Part shown: in pieces, positions 12,456-24,172 of the stretch
Layout: every line of letters begins with the position of its first letter
How positions within the stretch are numbered: position 1 is the first letter of the stretch
DNA from: Oikopleura dioica
Lineage: Eukaryota; Chordata; Appendicularia; Copelata; Oikopleuridae
NCBI GenBank assembly: GCA_907165135.1
Contig: OU015567.1
Span: 15,133,001 to 15,197,000, forward strand
DNA length: 64,000 bases
Direction of reading: 5' to 3'
Position numbers and translations under genes: made by a program
Notes under the pieces: generated by a model
The model's database searches: none
Seen by the model: the letters and a program-made list of their open reading frames with translations, nothing else
What the model was told of the DNA's origin: nothing

Positions 12456-14723
12456 ATGATGCAGATTCGAGGTTTTATTGCTGTCGCCTCGCTGCTCTTC
12501 GTTTTCATTGCATCCTTTTTTCTTCTCAGAGATTTTGTAATTTTGAACGAAGAATTCTCGTCGTCAAGAGCAGAGATTCTAAAGGAAAGAGTTTGTGAAA
12601 CTCATGTTGAACGAAAACATCGAAAGATCGAAAGTTAAGTCCCAAAAAAATATGCTAAGAAGTCAATATGTAATCTGTTTTACTTTTAACGGGTACGTTT
12701 ATTTACTATAAATATCGAAATGATCCGCCTCAAGAGGGTTTATTAATCCCGAATTAGTTAATTATAATTCATTCCCAAACTTACCGAAAGGAAATATGGA
12801 ATAATCACTTGGACGAGAAGCTTGATGCAGATACAACCCTAGTTCTTGAAGAAATATTGGTGGCAATCAAAGAAAGTACTCAAGTCCCAGCCCCTCATTG
12901 CCCAAAATGCCCAGAATGTGAGTCCTGTTCGCCATGCGAAAAACCGGAGCCCTGCCCGAAGCCTAAGCCCTGTCCGGAATGTCAAATTTGCGAAAAATGC
13001 GATCAAGAATCTTTCATTCAAAACAACAAATCGCTCGTCGAAGAAACTGCCGAAGATATTGCAATTAGACTTCTTAAAACAAACTGGGAAGATGCATCGA
13101 ATGTACCAGACGATGCAAAACACGTCGATTTCGTCGATATTCCAGTGATCAACAACTTCGGCAGCTTCCAGCGGGATGCAGAAGATTACAATATTTCGCG
13201 GACTGGCTACGAGCCTAGACGGCTAGTTTGCGATGAGCTTTCCGAGCACCTTCCAAAAGTTCAAACGCGTCATTGGATTGACGACTGCGACGACGTTCCC
13301 AAATATCCAGATGATGTGCTCAGCTTTATTAACTTAGGCTTGGAAAAATCAGTTTCGGATAAACTTGAAGATGCGGGACTGAAGATACCGGGGAAAGATA
13401 TTTCTACTCCATATGTTCTACTGGCCATTGATCTATTTGATTTCGACGCTGAAGACACCAATCTAATGCGAATGGTCAGAGAAGCAGAAGCTCAAAACGC
13501 AGATATCATCTCTGGCTCGTCTGTTGATGAGAATGGTCACTGGGTGAGCAACTGTGGCCATATCCACGTGAGCAACTACACTCTTGATATCTGGGACGGA
13601 TATTACAAGTCAATAAGGAGCATTATGCATTGCGATGTCGGTTCTGGCCCTATCGTTGTTAGAAAAGAGCTTCTGGAAGAAATAAGCGAAGAAGAAATTA
13701 ACCGACTCGCAAAATGGCCTGACCGCTTAGAAGTTCTTCTGAAGCTCAACGATAGAGTTCGGTTCGTGCATTGCCCAGACTGCATGTTCTACCAGAAGGA
13801 AAGCAAAGTGGAGCGGAATAATTTCATACGACTTTCGAGAATGTTCAAACTTACGAATTTCAATATCGATAGCAACAAGGACAATTATGAATTTACGTGC
13901 AACGAAGCGAAAATTCAATGCAGTAAGTCGGGATATGAAAATCAAGCGCTTGCACAGGCATGGTTCCTTCGATTCGGGCAGACAAGTAGTAGAATTTATA
14001 AGGAACCATAAAACAGCCACCCTGTTGCTTGACCGCTTTGACCGGAATGATGATGGCAGTCGCCGAAGAATTCGAAAAGCAGAAGCTCGATCTTTGCCTC
14101 TATTGCGGTCAAATTCTGGCAAGTATAAAAATGCCAGGAGGGCAGCTGCCGTGGGATACCGACGTAGATATGCCGCACGACGCGTTAATTCACGAAGAAG
14201 TAAAGAAGTTAGTCGTTCCAGCTTTGGAGGAAAAGTACGGACTGGAAGTTACCACGGGCCCGAAGAACGGCGATGGAAATGAAGGATTTGTTTTGATAAG
14301 AGTAAGACGGCCATTTAAAAATATTTTTTTATTTTGTGATAAAGCACAAAGCGACTGGCTTCACTACAGACAACTATGCAAAATTTGTGGAAACCACACA
14401 CTGCGGTCATCAAGTCCTAAAAGGAAGGGCTCAAACAAAAGTGAAAATTGACGGTTGGTGGGTTCCTGGGCCGGATAATCCTGGCCAGTATGGAAGAATT
14501 TACGGAGACGAAGTTTTAAAGCACGTGCCTCACGTGGTCTCTTCAAAAACTGCTTATGGAACTTCTCGGCCAAAATTTCCCAAGTAAACTTTTCCCCTTT
14601 TTCTGAAATTAATTGAATTTAAGATGCTCTGGTCAACCTTCACATGCTTGTTTGGACCAATTTCCGACGGATGGAAACATTCAATTCCGAGGCGACAAAG
14701 CAAAACTTTTTACTGTTTTCTAA
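12456..14723 (+). CDS. Fukutin-related (LicD-type) protein, paralogue 2
   Basis: Tandem paralogue of the preceding gene, with the same architecture: signal anchor (MMQIRGFIAVASLLFVF), CxxC-rich stalk (CPKCPECESCSPC), FKRP-like domain, PPCCL and LicD core with the full motif LPWDTDVDMPHD. Exons: 12456-12584, 12791-13957, 14017-14301, 14345-14583 and 14624-14723. Intron 1 (12585-12790) is framed as GA-AG and intron 2 (13958-14016) as GC-AG; the others are GT-AG. All phases agree with paralogues 1 and 3. The full DxDxD makes this the best candidate of the three for an active enzyme. The 5' flank resembles that of paralogue 3, so promoter and gene were duplicated together. Confidence 0.85.
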
Positions 14724-15155
14724 TTATTAGTTTATTTTTCACCAATTTCTTCATTATTATTCCTCATTTTTACACAAAGTATTTAATTAAAGAAACTCAT
14801 CACCAAAGTTTGAGCTCTCGAATTCTTCATTTGTGATCAACGGTATTAGTACGTGGTCGTTCGTCGGGGTCGCCCCGACAGATGAAAGGTGAAACAACAG
14901 TTTTCAGAAGAGAGCCGGTTTTTTGCAGCTTGAAAACAAGGGCCGTCCGACGAAAGTCAAAAATGACCAAATAAGGAAGAGTTCCGGCAAAAAAAAAACA
15001 TCGTATTAACCGGCCACTTCGCAGGAGTCATTATAATCTGAATTAGGTCCGGTACTGCATTCGGCCGCCTTGCATTTCTGGACCGAATTCAGAGGTTTGA
15101 AATTGTAGAGCACTGACTTCAGTTCTTCTCAAATTGTTCCACTGATGTTTTTCAG

Positions 15156-17383
15156 ATGTTGCAGATTCGAGGGTTTATTGCTGTCTCCTCCCTGGCCTTC
15201 CTTTTCTTTGCTTCATTTTTTCTTGTCAGAGATTATGTCATCTTAAACGAAGAGTTCCCGTCCTCAAGAGCAGAGATTTTAAAGGAAAAAGTTTGTGAGA
15301 TTTACTTTTAACCACGACTCTCGTTCGAAATTTAGGCTTGGGCTAGGTTTAGGGTTAGGGTTAGGGGAAACACATAAATTATAAGTTATTTTTTAAGGAT
15401 TAAATTCAAAAACTTATCAAAAGGAAATATGGAATGATCATTTGGACGAGAAGCTTGATGCAGACACAACTCTAGTTCTTGAAGAAATATTTGTGACAAT
15501 CAAAGAAAGTGTTCAAGTCCCAGCCCCTCATTGTCCAAAATGTGAATCCTGTTCGCCATGTGAAAAGCCGGAACCCTGCCCAAAGCATAAGCCCTGCCCA
15601 GAGCCTAAGACCTGCCCGGAATGTCAGGTCTGCGAAAAATGCAATCAAGAATCTCTGATAGAAAACAACCAAAAAATTGCCGAAGAAACTCGCGAAGATA
15701 TTGCAATAAGACTTCTGAAAACAAACTGGGAAGATGCATCGGATGTACCTGCAGATGCAAAAGACGTCGATTTCGTAGATATTCCAGTGATCAATAACTT
15801 TGGTAGCTTTCAGCGAGATGCAGAAGATTATAATATTTCGCGGGCGGGGTACGAGCCTAGACGGCTAGTTTGTGATGAGCTTTCGGAGCACCTTCCAAAA
15901 GTTCAAACGCGTCATTGGATTGACGACTGCGACGACGTCCCCAAATATCCAGATGATGTGCTCAGTTTTATTAACTTAGGCGTGGAAAAATCAGTCATCG
16001 ATAAGATTGAAGATGCTGGACTAAAATCAACTGACAAGAATATTTCAACCCCATATGTTCTACTTGCATTTGATCTGTACGATTTCGACGCTGAAGACGC
16101 AAATCTGATGCGAATGGTCAGAGAAGCAGAAGCTCAAAACGCAGATATCATCTCTGGCTCGTCCGTTGATGAAAATGGTCACTGGTTGAGCAACTGTGGC
16201 CATATCCACGTGAGCAACTACACTCTTGACATTTGGGATGGATACTACAAGTCGATTAGGAGTATTATGCACTGTGATGTTGGCTCTGGCCCTGTTGTTG
16301 TTCGAAAAGAACTCTTGGAGGAAATAACTGAAGACGAAACAGAAAGGCTCGCAAAATGGCCCGATCGCCTGGAAGTCCTTCTGAAACTCAACGACAGAGT
16401 TCGATTCGTACACTGCCCAGACTGCATGTTCTACCAAAAAGAAAGCAAAGTGGATCGCAAAAACTTTATACGACTTTCGAGAATGTTCAAACTAACAAAC
16501 TTCAATATCGATAGCAACAAGGACAATTATGAATTTACCTGCAACGAAGCCAATATTCAATGCAGCACGTCTGCTTATCAGAATAAAGCGCTTGCGCAGG
16601 CATGGTTCTTTAGAAACAGATATTTTGAAAGGAAATTAGAATTGATAAAGAACCTTAAAACAGCCACCTTGTTGCTTGACATCTTTGACTGGAATGGTGA
16701 TGGCAGTTGCCGAAGAATTCGAAAAGCACAAGCTTGATCTTTGCCTCTACTGCGGCCAAGCTCTTGCTAGTATGAAAATGCCAGGTGGCCAGCTTCCCTG
16801 GGATACTGATGTGGAATCCACATTGTGGATATGCCGTTTGACGCGTTAATTCACGAGAAGGTGAAGAAGTTAGTCGTTCCTGCTTTGAAGGAAAAGTATG
16901 GAATGGAAGTCAGCACGGGCCCTAAAACTGGCGAAGGGAATGAAGGATATGTTTTGATACAAGTAAGACTTGCCTGAAATATTTTATAGTTTGTGATTCA
17001 GCATAAAGCGGCCCACTTCAGCACTGATCACTATGCGAAATTTATCAATACCACACTCTGCGGACATCAAGTCCTAAAAGGAAGAGCTCAAACAAAGGTG
17101 AAAATTGACGGTTGGTGGGTTCCTGGACCGGATAATCCTGGCCAGTACGGAAGAAAATACGGGGACGAAGTGCTAAAGCACGTGCCTCACGTGGACTCTT
17201 TAAAAACTACTTATGGAACGTCCCGGTCAAAATTTCCCAAGTAAGATTTACCACTTTTTATTCCGAAATTTATTCAATTTTAGATGCTCTGGTCAACCTT
17301 CTCATGCTTGTTTGGACCAATTTCCGACGGATGGCAACATTCAATTCCGAGGAGACAAGGCAAAATTTTTCACTGTTTTCTAA
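15156..17383 (+). pseudogene. Fukutin-related protein paralogue 3, frameshifted
   Basis: Closest relative of paralogue 2. Exons: 15156-15284, 15424-16599, 16664-16962, 17002-17240 and 17284-17383. Intron 1 is GA-AG and intron 2 is GC-AG. The stem, CxxC stalk and FKRP-like domain are intact. In exon 3, however, an extra 14 nt (about 16813-16826, part of the palindrome GTGGAATCCAC) splits the catalytic motif just after WDTDV. It shifts the frame into a stop, so the last part of the LicD domain cannot be read. After the insertion the sequence resumes as MPFD, where the other copies have MPHD. Either this is a recent pseudogene, or a truncated protein without the catalytic core is made. A sequencing error is possible but a clean 14 nt gain is unlikely to be one. 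Confidence 0.75.
15346..15367 (+). repeat. Interstitial telomere-like TTAGGG run
   Basis: Three consecutive TTAGGG-type units inside intron 1 of fukutin-related paralogue 3. The corresponding intron of paralogue 2 lacks them, so they were acquired after the duplication, plausibly during break repair. Confidence 0.7.
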
Positions 17384-17459
17384 TTATTTATTTATTCTTC
17401 ACCAATTTCTTCATTATTCTTTCTCATTTATACACAAAGTATTTGATTAAAGAAAAATA

Positions 17460-19032
17460 TCACCAAGGCAAGTTTGAGCTCTCAAATTCTTCATAAGCCA
17501 TCAGCGCGCAAAACAAGTATCCGCAAAACATGCCGAAGTTTTGAATAGCAAATGCCTCTAAAATACCCGCTCAGTATGCGTCTTTGTGAAGTTACAAACT
17601 TCCTGGTGAGCATTCAGCCGCAATAAGAAGGGCTTCAGACTGTTCTAACTGAGGCATGGTGATTCCAAAGGCGCAGTATAGAAGGAACCCAGCTGCCAAT
17701 GTAAAAAGCCACTCGGAAGTGTACGAATTCTCGACGACTGTTTGGGGCTTCTTTTCAATTAAGAGAAATTCATATCTTAGTTGACTGAAGCCATTCCTAT
17801 TCCAAGCGCGCAACCTCCATAAATTGACAAACTAGAGACAGCATTCCAGACGACTGCGTGAAAAGAGTTCAGTCCATGTTCCTTAAATAAGGAAAATTCG
17901 TCGGTGAACTAGAATCGGCGTACCTGATAGTGAATGTAGTCTGAGAGCTTTTGAGTTATTTCGTGAAAGAAAAGCGTAACGACTACGCAAATTCCTTCGG
18001 CGACTGAAAAGTTCATCGTGGAAGTCATCGTCAATCCAAGAATAAACATTCCAATCAAATTTGAAGAAGCCATTAAAAGACCCATTGGCTTGATGTCGAA
18101 CAGTCCCTCGAGTTTTGCTTCCTTCTTTGATGGATATCCGATTCTTCCACTTCGAACCATGTCTTTTCAAAATAGAATATTGCTAGAAGAAATTTCGTTT
18201 ACCTGATAGTTGAGTAATTCCAGTCGTTGCTGAGGTCATTGATATTCCAGTTTGACCGGTGACATTTGTTAGGAAAGTTGTTCTACCAGTAAATCGTTTG
18301 CTCATTCTAGCAGACTGGTAATACAGATGGCCTCCTGATTGAGTCAGTCTTGATCCTTCAATTTGACTTTCGAGCTGTTTCATATCTAAAACTGTTTAAA
18401 ACAAGCTGTTTTTTATGTTTTACCATCTTTGGCCATCATGGAATTTCGAAGCTGAGATTTTCGTTGTTGATTTTCATCGATATCCAGCTCATGAGTATTG
18501 AGAACCTTTCTCGCAAAGAAAAAGTTTCCGAGACGATCGAAGATGAAGAAAAACCAAACGCAGCCGCTCATTATTGTCCCGACGTGTCGCAATGTTATGT
18601 GTTCCGCAACTAAATACTCCCTAAAGAAATAATGAGTGTTTACGCATCGGGTGAGGTTTACCTGTTTTCAAGGCAAGAAGGAAGAATTAGGTAGAAGACA
18701 GTTCCAGACGTCAGAGCTAGTGAAAACGCAAGAACAAAGGAGGTAATCTTTAAGGAGTCATTTCAAAGACCACAAATATTCTTATACTCGTTTCTCTACT
18801 GACGTTCCTGAAGATATATTCCTCTTTGAACGAGAGATATCCAACCCAAACATAAAATCGCGGTGCTCCAAATAATCGTCGTACAGCCGAAAGAAAGATT
18901 TATTGATTTCTGGCATCGGACACCTCTTTGAAATTTTAACAATAGATGAAATGTAGGTAATTACTCGTTGATTGTAAAGTCAGGCGGTGAGGAACAATTA
19001 TGAAAATTATCATTATCCGAATTCGGCCACAT
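17460..19032 (-). CDS. ZIP (SLC39)-family membrane protein, degenerate metal site
   Basis: Nine exons on the minus strand: 19032-18965, 18925-18808, 18747-18662, 18620-18424, 18385-18203, 18162-17924, 17881-17786, 17750-17603 and 17557-17460. Introns are 35-60 nt. Those at 18748-18807 and 17558-17602 fit GA-AG. The helices follow ZIP order: FVLAFSLALTSGTVFYLILP (helix 2), VGTIMSGCVWFFFIFDRL (helix 3), NLIGMFILGLTMTS (helix 4), VVVTLFFHEITQKLSDY (helix 5), WLFTLAAGFLLYCAFGI, and FAIQNFGMFCGYLFCALMAYEE (last helix). ZIP proteins import zinc and related metals. Here the helix 4 HN..D ligands read G, M and L, and the helix 5 HExPHE motif reads HEITQK, so most ligands are missing. It may be a non-transporting or altered ZIP. 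Helix 1 and the start are less certain. Confidence 0.75.
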
Positions 19033-19293
19033 TGTTTTCTCTCTATCGCATCTGAATTAAGCGTCATAGATCTAACATGCAACGGTTGGAATTTGCTCAC
19101 TCATAAATTTTAACCTGCGATGCCAAGTGAATTTTGCAGTAAAACGTCAATCGAAAATAGTTGTTGTTCGAGCATTTTATTTATGGCTTTGTGATGAGAA
19201 GAAAACATAAGAAGATATTTTGAAGAACGGAAAAAGAAGGAAGAATAATAAGGTCAACAGTTGACTTTGAAAAGCGGGGAGATTGTCGAGCGA

Positions 19294-20226
19294 TTACTGG
19301 GTAGATTCGTCGATGAGTTCTCGGGTGCCATCAGCGTTGACTCTCCAGGTTCGGAAGACGGTCTGCACTTCGGGCTCGGGTTGAACAACGACGACTTCTG
19401 GCTCAGGCTGGACATAGACGACCTCGGGCTCGCACTTTGTTTTGCCTTGGTTCATCATCATGAAGAAGAGGAGGGTCTCGTTGTCGCCGCTGTCGTCCAT
19501 AAGAAGAAGAGGGAGCATCATGTCGGTGCCGAAAGCAGAGTTGGGGGCTTGAGATTGCATAGCCATCATGAGAACGAGCATGTCGGTGGAGCTGCTGTCG
19601 GAAGAGCTGTCGTCGTCCATGAGGAGAAGAGGGAGCATCATGTTGAAGTTGTTGTCGAATCCTTGCTGGGAGTTGAGGCCGCCGGTCATCGAGTTGAGGA
19701 GGACCATAAGCAAGATGCTGTCGCTGGAGTCACTGGAGTCGTCGTCGAGGAGGAAGAGGAGGGGCATGATGTTGTCCATTCCGACGGGAGAGTCACCCAT
19801 GGTCTGCATCATCATCATGAGCATCAAATCGGAGGAAGTGCTGTTGTCGTCGCCCATGAGAAGCATTGGAAGCATCATGTTGAACTGGTCGTCGGTGGAA
19901 GTAGCGCAATCGGTCTGGAGCATGGAGGAGAAGAGGAAGAAGCTGGTGAAGTCGATGCCGTCGTCAGAAGAGTCATCGTCGGAGAGGAGAAGAAGAGGAA
20001 GGATCGAGTTCATGTCCGAGGTGCTGCCGCCTTGCATCATCATCATCATGAGAGCGAGAGAGTTGTCGGTCGAGTTGTCGTCTGAGTCCATGAGAAGAAG
20101 GGGAAGCATCATGTTCATTTGAGAAGTCTGGCCAGGAGCGACTTGCTGCTGTTGCTGCATCATCATCATGAGAAGCATCTCGTCGAGGGCACAGCTGAGG
20201 GTGAAGAAGAGGCTGAGGACCTTCAT
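19294..20226 (-). CDS. Secreted methionine-rich repeat protein, copy 1
   Basis: Single-exon protein of 310 aa with no family I recognise. A short hydrophobic start (MKVLSLFFTLSCA) looks like a signal peptide. The body has about six imperfect repeats of 36-42 residues. Each pairs a hydrophobic block (NMMLPLLLM) with an acidic-serine block (DDDSSSDSSS) and a Met run (LMLMMMMQ). The C-terminus has a PEPEVV-type repeat and ends near TWRVNADGTRELI. Codon use is GC-rich and the opposite-strand frame is open only as a shadow. A nearly identical inverted copy lies at 37.4-38.4 kb. The Met-rich, acidic composition could suit metal binding, oxidant buffering or a structural secretion, but no function can be assigned. 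Confidence 0.8.
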   Translation of the reverse strand: MKVLSLFFTLSCALDEMLLMMMMQQQQQVAPGQTSQMNMMLPLLLMDSDDNSTDNSLALMMMMMQGGSTSDMNSILPLLLLSDDDSSDDGIDFTSFFLFSSMLQTDCATSTDDQFNMMLPMLLMGDDNSTSSDLMLMMMMQTMGDSPVGMDNIMPLLFLLDDDSSDSSDSILLMVLLNSMTGGLNSQQGFDNNFNMMLPLLLMDDDSSSDSSSTDMLVLMMAMQSQAPNSAFGTDMMLPLLLMDDSGDNETLLFFMMMNQGKTKCEPEVVYVQPEPEVVVVQPEPEVQTVFRTWRVNADGTRELIDESTQ

Positions 20227-20365
20227 TTTTGTTGGTTCGTTAGTTTGTCTCTTTGCTTTTTCTTTTGTTGTGTTGAGAAGAGAAGCTGATTATTTGATGC
20301 TCTGAGGATCGTCGACACCAGATTTATACGACGTTGGCCATCTTGCGACCGTCCGGTTGGTTTAC
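20227..20365 (-). promoter_or_regulatory. Conserved core promoter of Met-rich gene 1
   Basis: On the minus strand, CGGTCGCAAGATGGC is followed by TATAAATC and then an A-rich leader ending CAACAAAAATGAAGG. The second Met-rich gene carries the matching CGGTCGCAAGGTGGC, an AAATAAATC box and almost the same leader. The CAAGATGGC core resembles the known YY1 recognition sequence. Shared spacing supports a real core promoter. Confidence 0.55.
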
Positions 20366-20700
20366 TTTACGCTCTGATTGAGCAGCGGTCGTTAACGGTA
20401 GATCGCATCGCGCATGATCGAACCACATGGCACATGAACTTTTCAACTACTGACGAATGAAAAATACAATGTTCTATGATTTTTTTTCTTTTGGAAATCT
20501 TCATGATACAACTAAGAATTAAGACGAATTCTACTAGCATAAATAAGATGAGTCCTTGTTGATTTCAATATTTTTCTTTCCTTTATAGAGCTTGCCCGAT
20601 ATAGACTTTTCAATAAGAAGACACTAAAATCGATTGTTAAAATCAACCAGAGGTCATTTGAAATTTCTTATTTCCCAATTTTTCTTCCTGGGCAACAAAA

Positions 20701-21215
20701 TGGATCGAGGTCAACAACAGGTCTGGATGCATTTAGCGACATCCGCAGTTCCGGATGTCGTGTTAGCTGTCACATCCGAAGCCCTAAAAAAATTCGCCAA
20801 AAAATTCGGGCGGGCGGGGAAATGGCATCTCGGCATCCTGAGTAGGCATTCTAGTGGTAGCTGGCGGAGTCAGGCATACGGGCCGGAACTCAGGCACTTG
20901 ATCCGATTAATGCATGTTGCAGTTATCGGCAGGCTTCCGGGAGCTAAACCGCCAAAACAAAATCGAGAATATATTTCTCCCCAACGCGTGGCTGAAAATA
21001 TTTGGTTAAAAGATTACCAACATATTATATGGAGACGAGCCATGACTTCCTCGAAATTAACTGGCGTCAATGCCACGCCAAAAATGCTAATCAATTTGTT
21101 TCTTCAAAATTATGGAAATAAAACTGGAAAAAAACTCTTGAATACTTATTTCGCTGAACAAACATATCTTGGAGAAGAGTTTATGAAGAAGTATGTACTT
21201 GTCAAATTGATCTAG
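20701..21215 (+). CDS. Hypothetical open reading frame, 171 aa
   Basis: An ATG at 20701 opens a 171-codon frame (the open frame extends back to 20634 without ATG). It is basic and rich in aromatic residues and Lys, for example NIWLKDYQHIIWRR and YGNKTGKKLLNTYF. No family, signal peptide or splice partner was recognised. It is followed by shorter open frames to about 21514 in other frames, which could be a decayed continuation. It may be a real single-exon gene, a relic of a mobile element, or chance. Confidence 0.3.
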
Positions 21216-21515
21216 CCATCTCGAGCTTCATGGGAACGTGGCAAGACAGCTGCATCTTGGACCTAGAGCAACGAGGATAATTAGAGCCAAAATGAATGTA
21301 TATTTAACACTTAAACACGCGAGGAAATATTTTGGGACAAACACGAACTACGCTAAGTTGTTGTGTCCCCTGTCAAAATGGAGCAATAAGTTTGCGTCCG
21401 GAAGAGGGATCGTGCTCGAGCGGAAGCAGTCGAGGATTTTTGGATTTCGAAGAGGGGCCAAATGTCAGTAATGGTGACAAAACCTTTGACTCCTACCTAA
21501 AGAAAGGTTGCTAGC

Positions 21516-22887
21516 GTTTTGGCAACCAACCATTTTTACTGTTTCCGGGTCTTTAGGATTGAGTTCCCTAATAATCGAATTGCGATGATCATTATTTTCT
21601 ATTCTGGAAAAGAAAAACAGCTGTTGTTTATCCGGATTTCCTGATTCGGTCGGTCACTTCTGTCCGCTAAGAGTTTAATCCAAGGCCATTATCCGAGTTT
21701 AGCAGGTGCACCGGTTCTTCAGAACGCGCTAGAATGAAAAGAATGTGCTCTTTCACTGCCTACTGAGTCCGAAAACAATGTCAGCCAGATCTTCCTTGGC
21801 ACCATGGACGATTTTTTTTTGTAAATGACCTCATTGTTTTGTCACTCAGTCACGAAGGTTATTTTAGGATCATGTTGTGGTTTTATGTGCGGATTTGGAA
21901 AGGATCTTGCACGCTTTTTGTCCCCTAATTACTGCTGTACTTCGTTTTTGGGGGAATCAAGAATCTCTTCTTTGGAAGAGTTATTTTATGAACAATGGAT
22001 TCTGTCCGCGGTAATTTTGGAAAAATAAGCACCGCCGCCGATTTGAGTCTTGTTTACGGGACGGCGTAAATTGGAAGCGGATCAGAAGTTCTGCTTTATT
22101 TGTGCTCTGGCCGACGTGATCTTGATAGGGTCGGCAGGGACCGTAAAGACGGAGGCATTAGCGACGATCCTTCTGGTTTAGTGTCCTCCGTCCGGAAAGA
22201 TGATCCTCGGCCGGCTGCGGCCTCTGACTTGCCACTAAAACCAACACCACCCGCGTCACATTTGCACCATCCGGAGACAGCCTAGCACAACATTCAGAAA
22301 TGTCAAATTCACTTCCGAGAAAGTGAATTAGAAGCTCTGATTTCTATCTCAATTTCAGGAGTTTCTAAAATACCCCGAAGTTTGGTTATTGGAAGCAATT
22401 CACTAGTAAGATGTAAATTCCTGAAAAAGCCCCAAAACCAAATTCGGCAGATGTTGTTGGGTAGTAATGAGCAGTTTGTCAGATTCGATCGGGGCCAAGC
22501 AAAGTGGCCCAAATTACCAATTTGAACGCTGCAACCACCACTCATTACCGGGGCGCATTACCGGTGCTGAAATTTCGAATAATTTCCGCCAATTTGATTC
22601 CTATGCCAATTTCTTAAAATTTTAAATTCTTCATTCTTCTTCCTCGTTCTACCGTCATTCAGTGGAAGAAAAGATTCGGCAGGTGCAGGAGAACGGCTCG
22701 TCCGGGGTCATGAGCCGGGATTTTGTAATAAAGTAACAGGATTATGCGAAATGCCGCGATCGCATGAGCACTCGAAAGGGTAGGCCGAGGTCGGATTCCC
22801 AGCACTTGACGTTTTTCCGCCCATTCTCATCACTATCACACTGTTTTACTCGCTAAGGATTCCTACTGTCGATAGATGTATACTACA
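21516..22887. other. Non-coding, nothing recognised
   Basis: No supportable exon. A GC-rich patch spans about 22.03-22.28 kb. Confidence 0.4.
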
Positions 22888-23338
22888 GAGTTGGAAATTT
22901 TGCATTATTTTTGCTGAGCTGACCTAGGTAAAAATTTCTCTGAGCTAACCTGAGCTGAGCTGGCCTATTTCGGAGGTCACTGAGCTGAGCTGAGCTGGCC
23001 TTTTTCAGACGTCATTGAGCGGAGCTGCGCTGAGCAGACTTTTTTGAGGTAGTTGACCTGAGCTGAGCCAAGCGGACCCTAATTAGAGCTGAGCTGAGCT
23101 GGTTGAGCTGAGCTGTTTCTTGCTGTATTTTAAGTAGTAAAATTGTGTTAAAATCATTGAGCTAAGCTGAGCTAAGTGATAATTGTCTGAGGTGAGCTCA
23201 GCAGAACAGATTATGTTCGAAAATAATTGAGCTGAACTGAGCAGATCATTATCAAAAATCACTGAGCCGAGCTGAGCTGAGCGACTACTCAGCTCACTTA
23301 GCTAGCTCAGCTCACTCAGCTCAGCAAATTCGTAACTC
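22888..23338 (+). repeat. GAGCT-repeat element, copy 3
   Basis: Largest copy of the GAGCT family. The left end AGAGTTGGAAATTTTGC matches copy 1, and the core GTAGTAAAATTGTGTTAAAATC is conserved. Long runs of GAGCTGAGCT switch to AGCTCAGCTC near the right end, which reads AAATTCGTAACTC. Confidence 0.75.
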
Positions 23339-24000
23339 TGGTATACAAAAGAATATCAGGGAATAAAATCGCGATAGTGGTAGTAAAGTTGTTTTTATAC
23401 AAGTATAATCGCCAATTTTAAGATTACGATATTCAACAGGTAGCTCGCAGGTGCTCTCGACCTTGGTCAGTTTGGTCGACATTTCCGGAAGATTATGGTT
23501 CCACATGATGGCCAAAGCGATAACTAAAAACCGCTCGTGTCAAAATTGGCCCTTGACACCGGAAATGGGAAGATAAGTTGAACTAACAGCCGGATTTAGA
23601 TGCAATTAGCGATTTGCTCAAAGTGGAAAGCAGCCAAATGAAGAGCTCATGAATTCGAGGGAAGAAAAATTATTCAACGGCGATTTTGTTGCTTTTTATT
23701 TAGACCCGCTCGATGGATTTCTGAAATAAACAACACCTTCTCCGTTGACCTTTGCGCGAGTTTTTTGACTTTTTCATCGTGAAAACAAGTTATTTCTTGC
23801 GGAATCCGCGGCGCCTAAATCGCTCCACCAAAAAACACTCACCCAGTCTGGCGCCTGCATTCCGCTCGTGCAAATTTTACGAAAAAAGGGGTTTACAAAT
23901 GATCCCTTCGTATATATGTAGGGTACTAGAACATCTTCAAATACAGACAGGCTCGAGATAAGAAAGTCCTTTTTGGAGAAAATTAGCAGCTCCGATCGAT

Positions 24001-24172
24001 AACCTGCGTAAAATCCTCAGTCAGGGTCTGAATAGGAAAGCAAATGCAGATTCTCACGGATATTTTGGCGAAGCCGCTTTGCGGCTTCGTTTTTTAAAAA
24101 GCCGCTACGCGGCTCTTCGGTTACGCTCTTTTATAACCCTGACTCAGGTTTCTTCACAGGTTGGAGAGCCAA
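24001..24172. mobile_element. MITE-like hairpin element
   Basis: Arms ATAACCTGCGTA and CACAGGTTGG, inner CCTGACTCAGG-type stem, and a central GCCGCTTTGCGGCTTCG / GCCGCTACGCGGC stem, as in the pair at 0.4-0.8 kb. Confidence 0.75.

Noticed and set aside
19261-20085. 274-residue open frame opposite the Met-rich gene
   Set aside because: His/Glu-rich shadow of the repetitive coding strand; the same shadow appears opposite the second copy.
22888-23338. Possible CRISPR-like or satellite array
   Set aside because: Units are 5 bp, have no spacers and switch strand; eukaryotic element instead.
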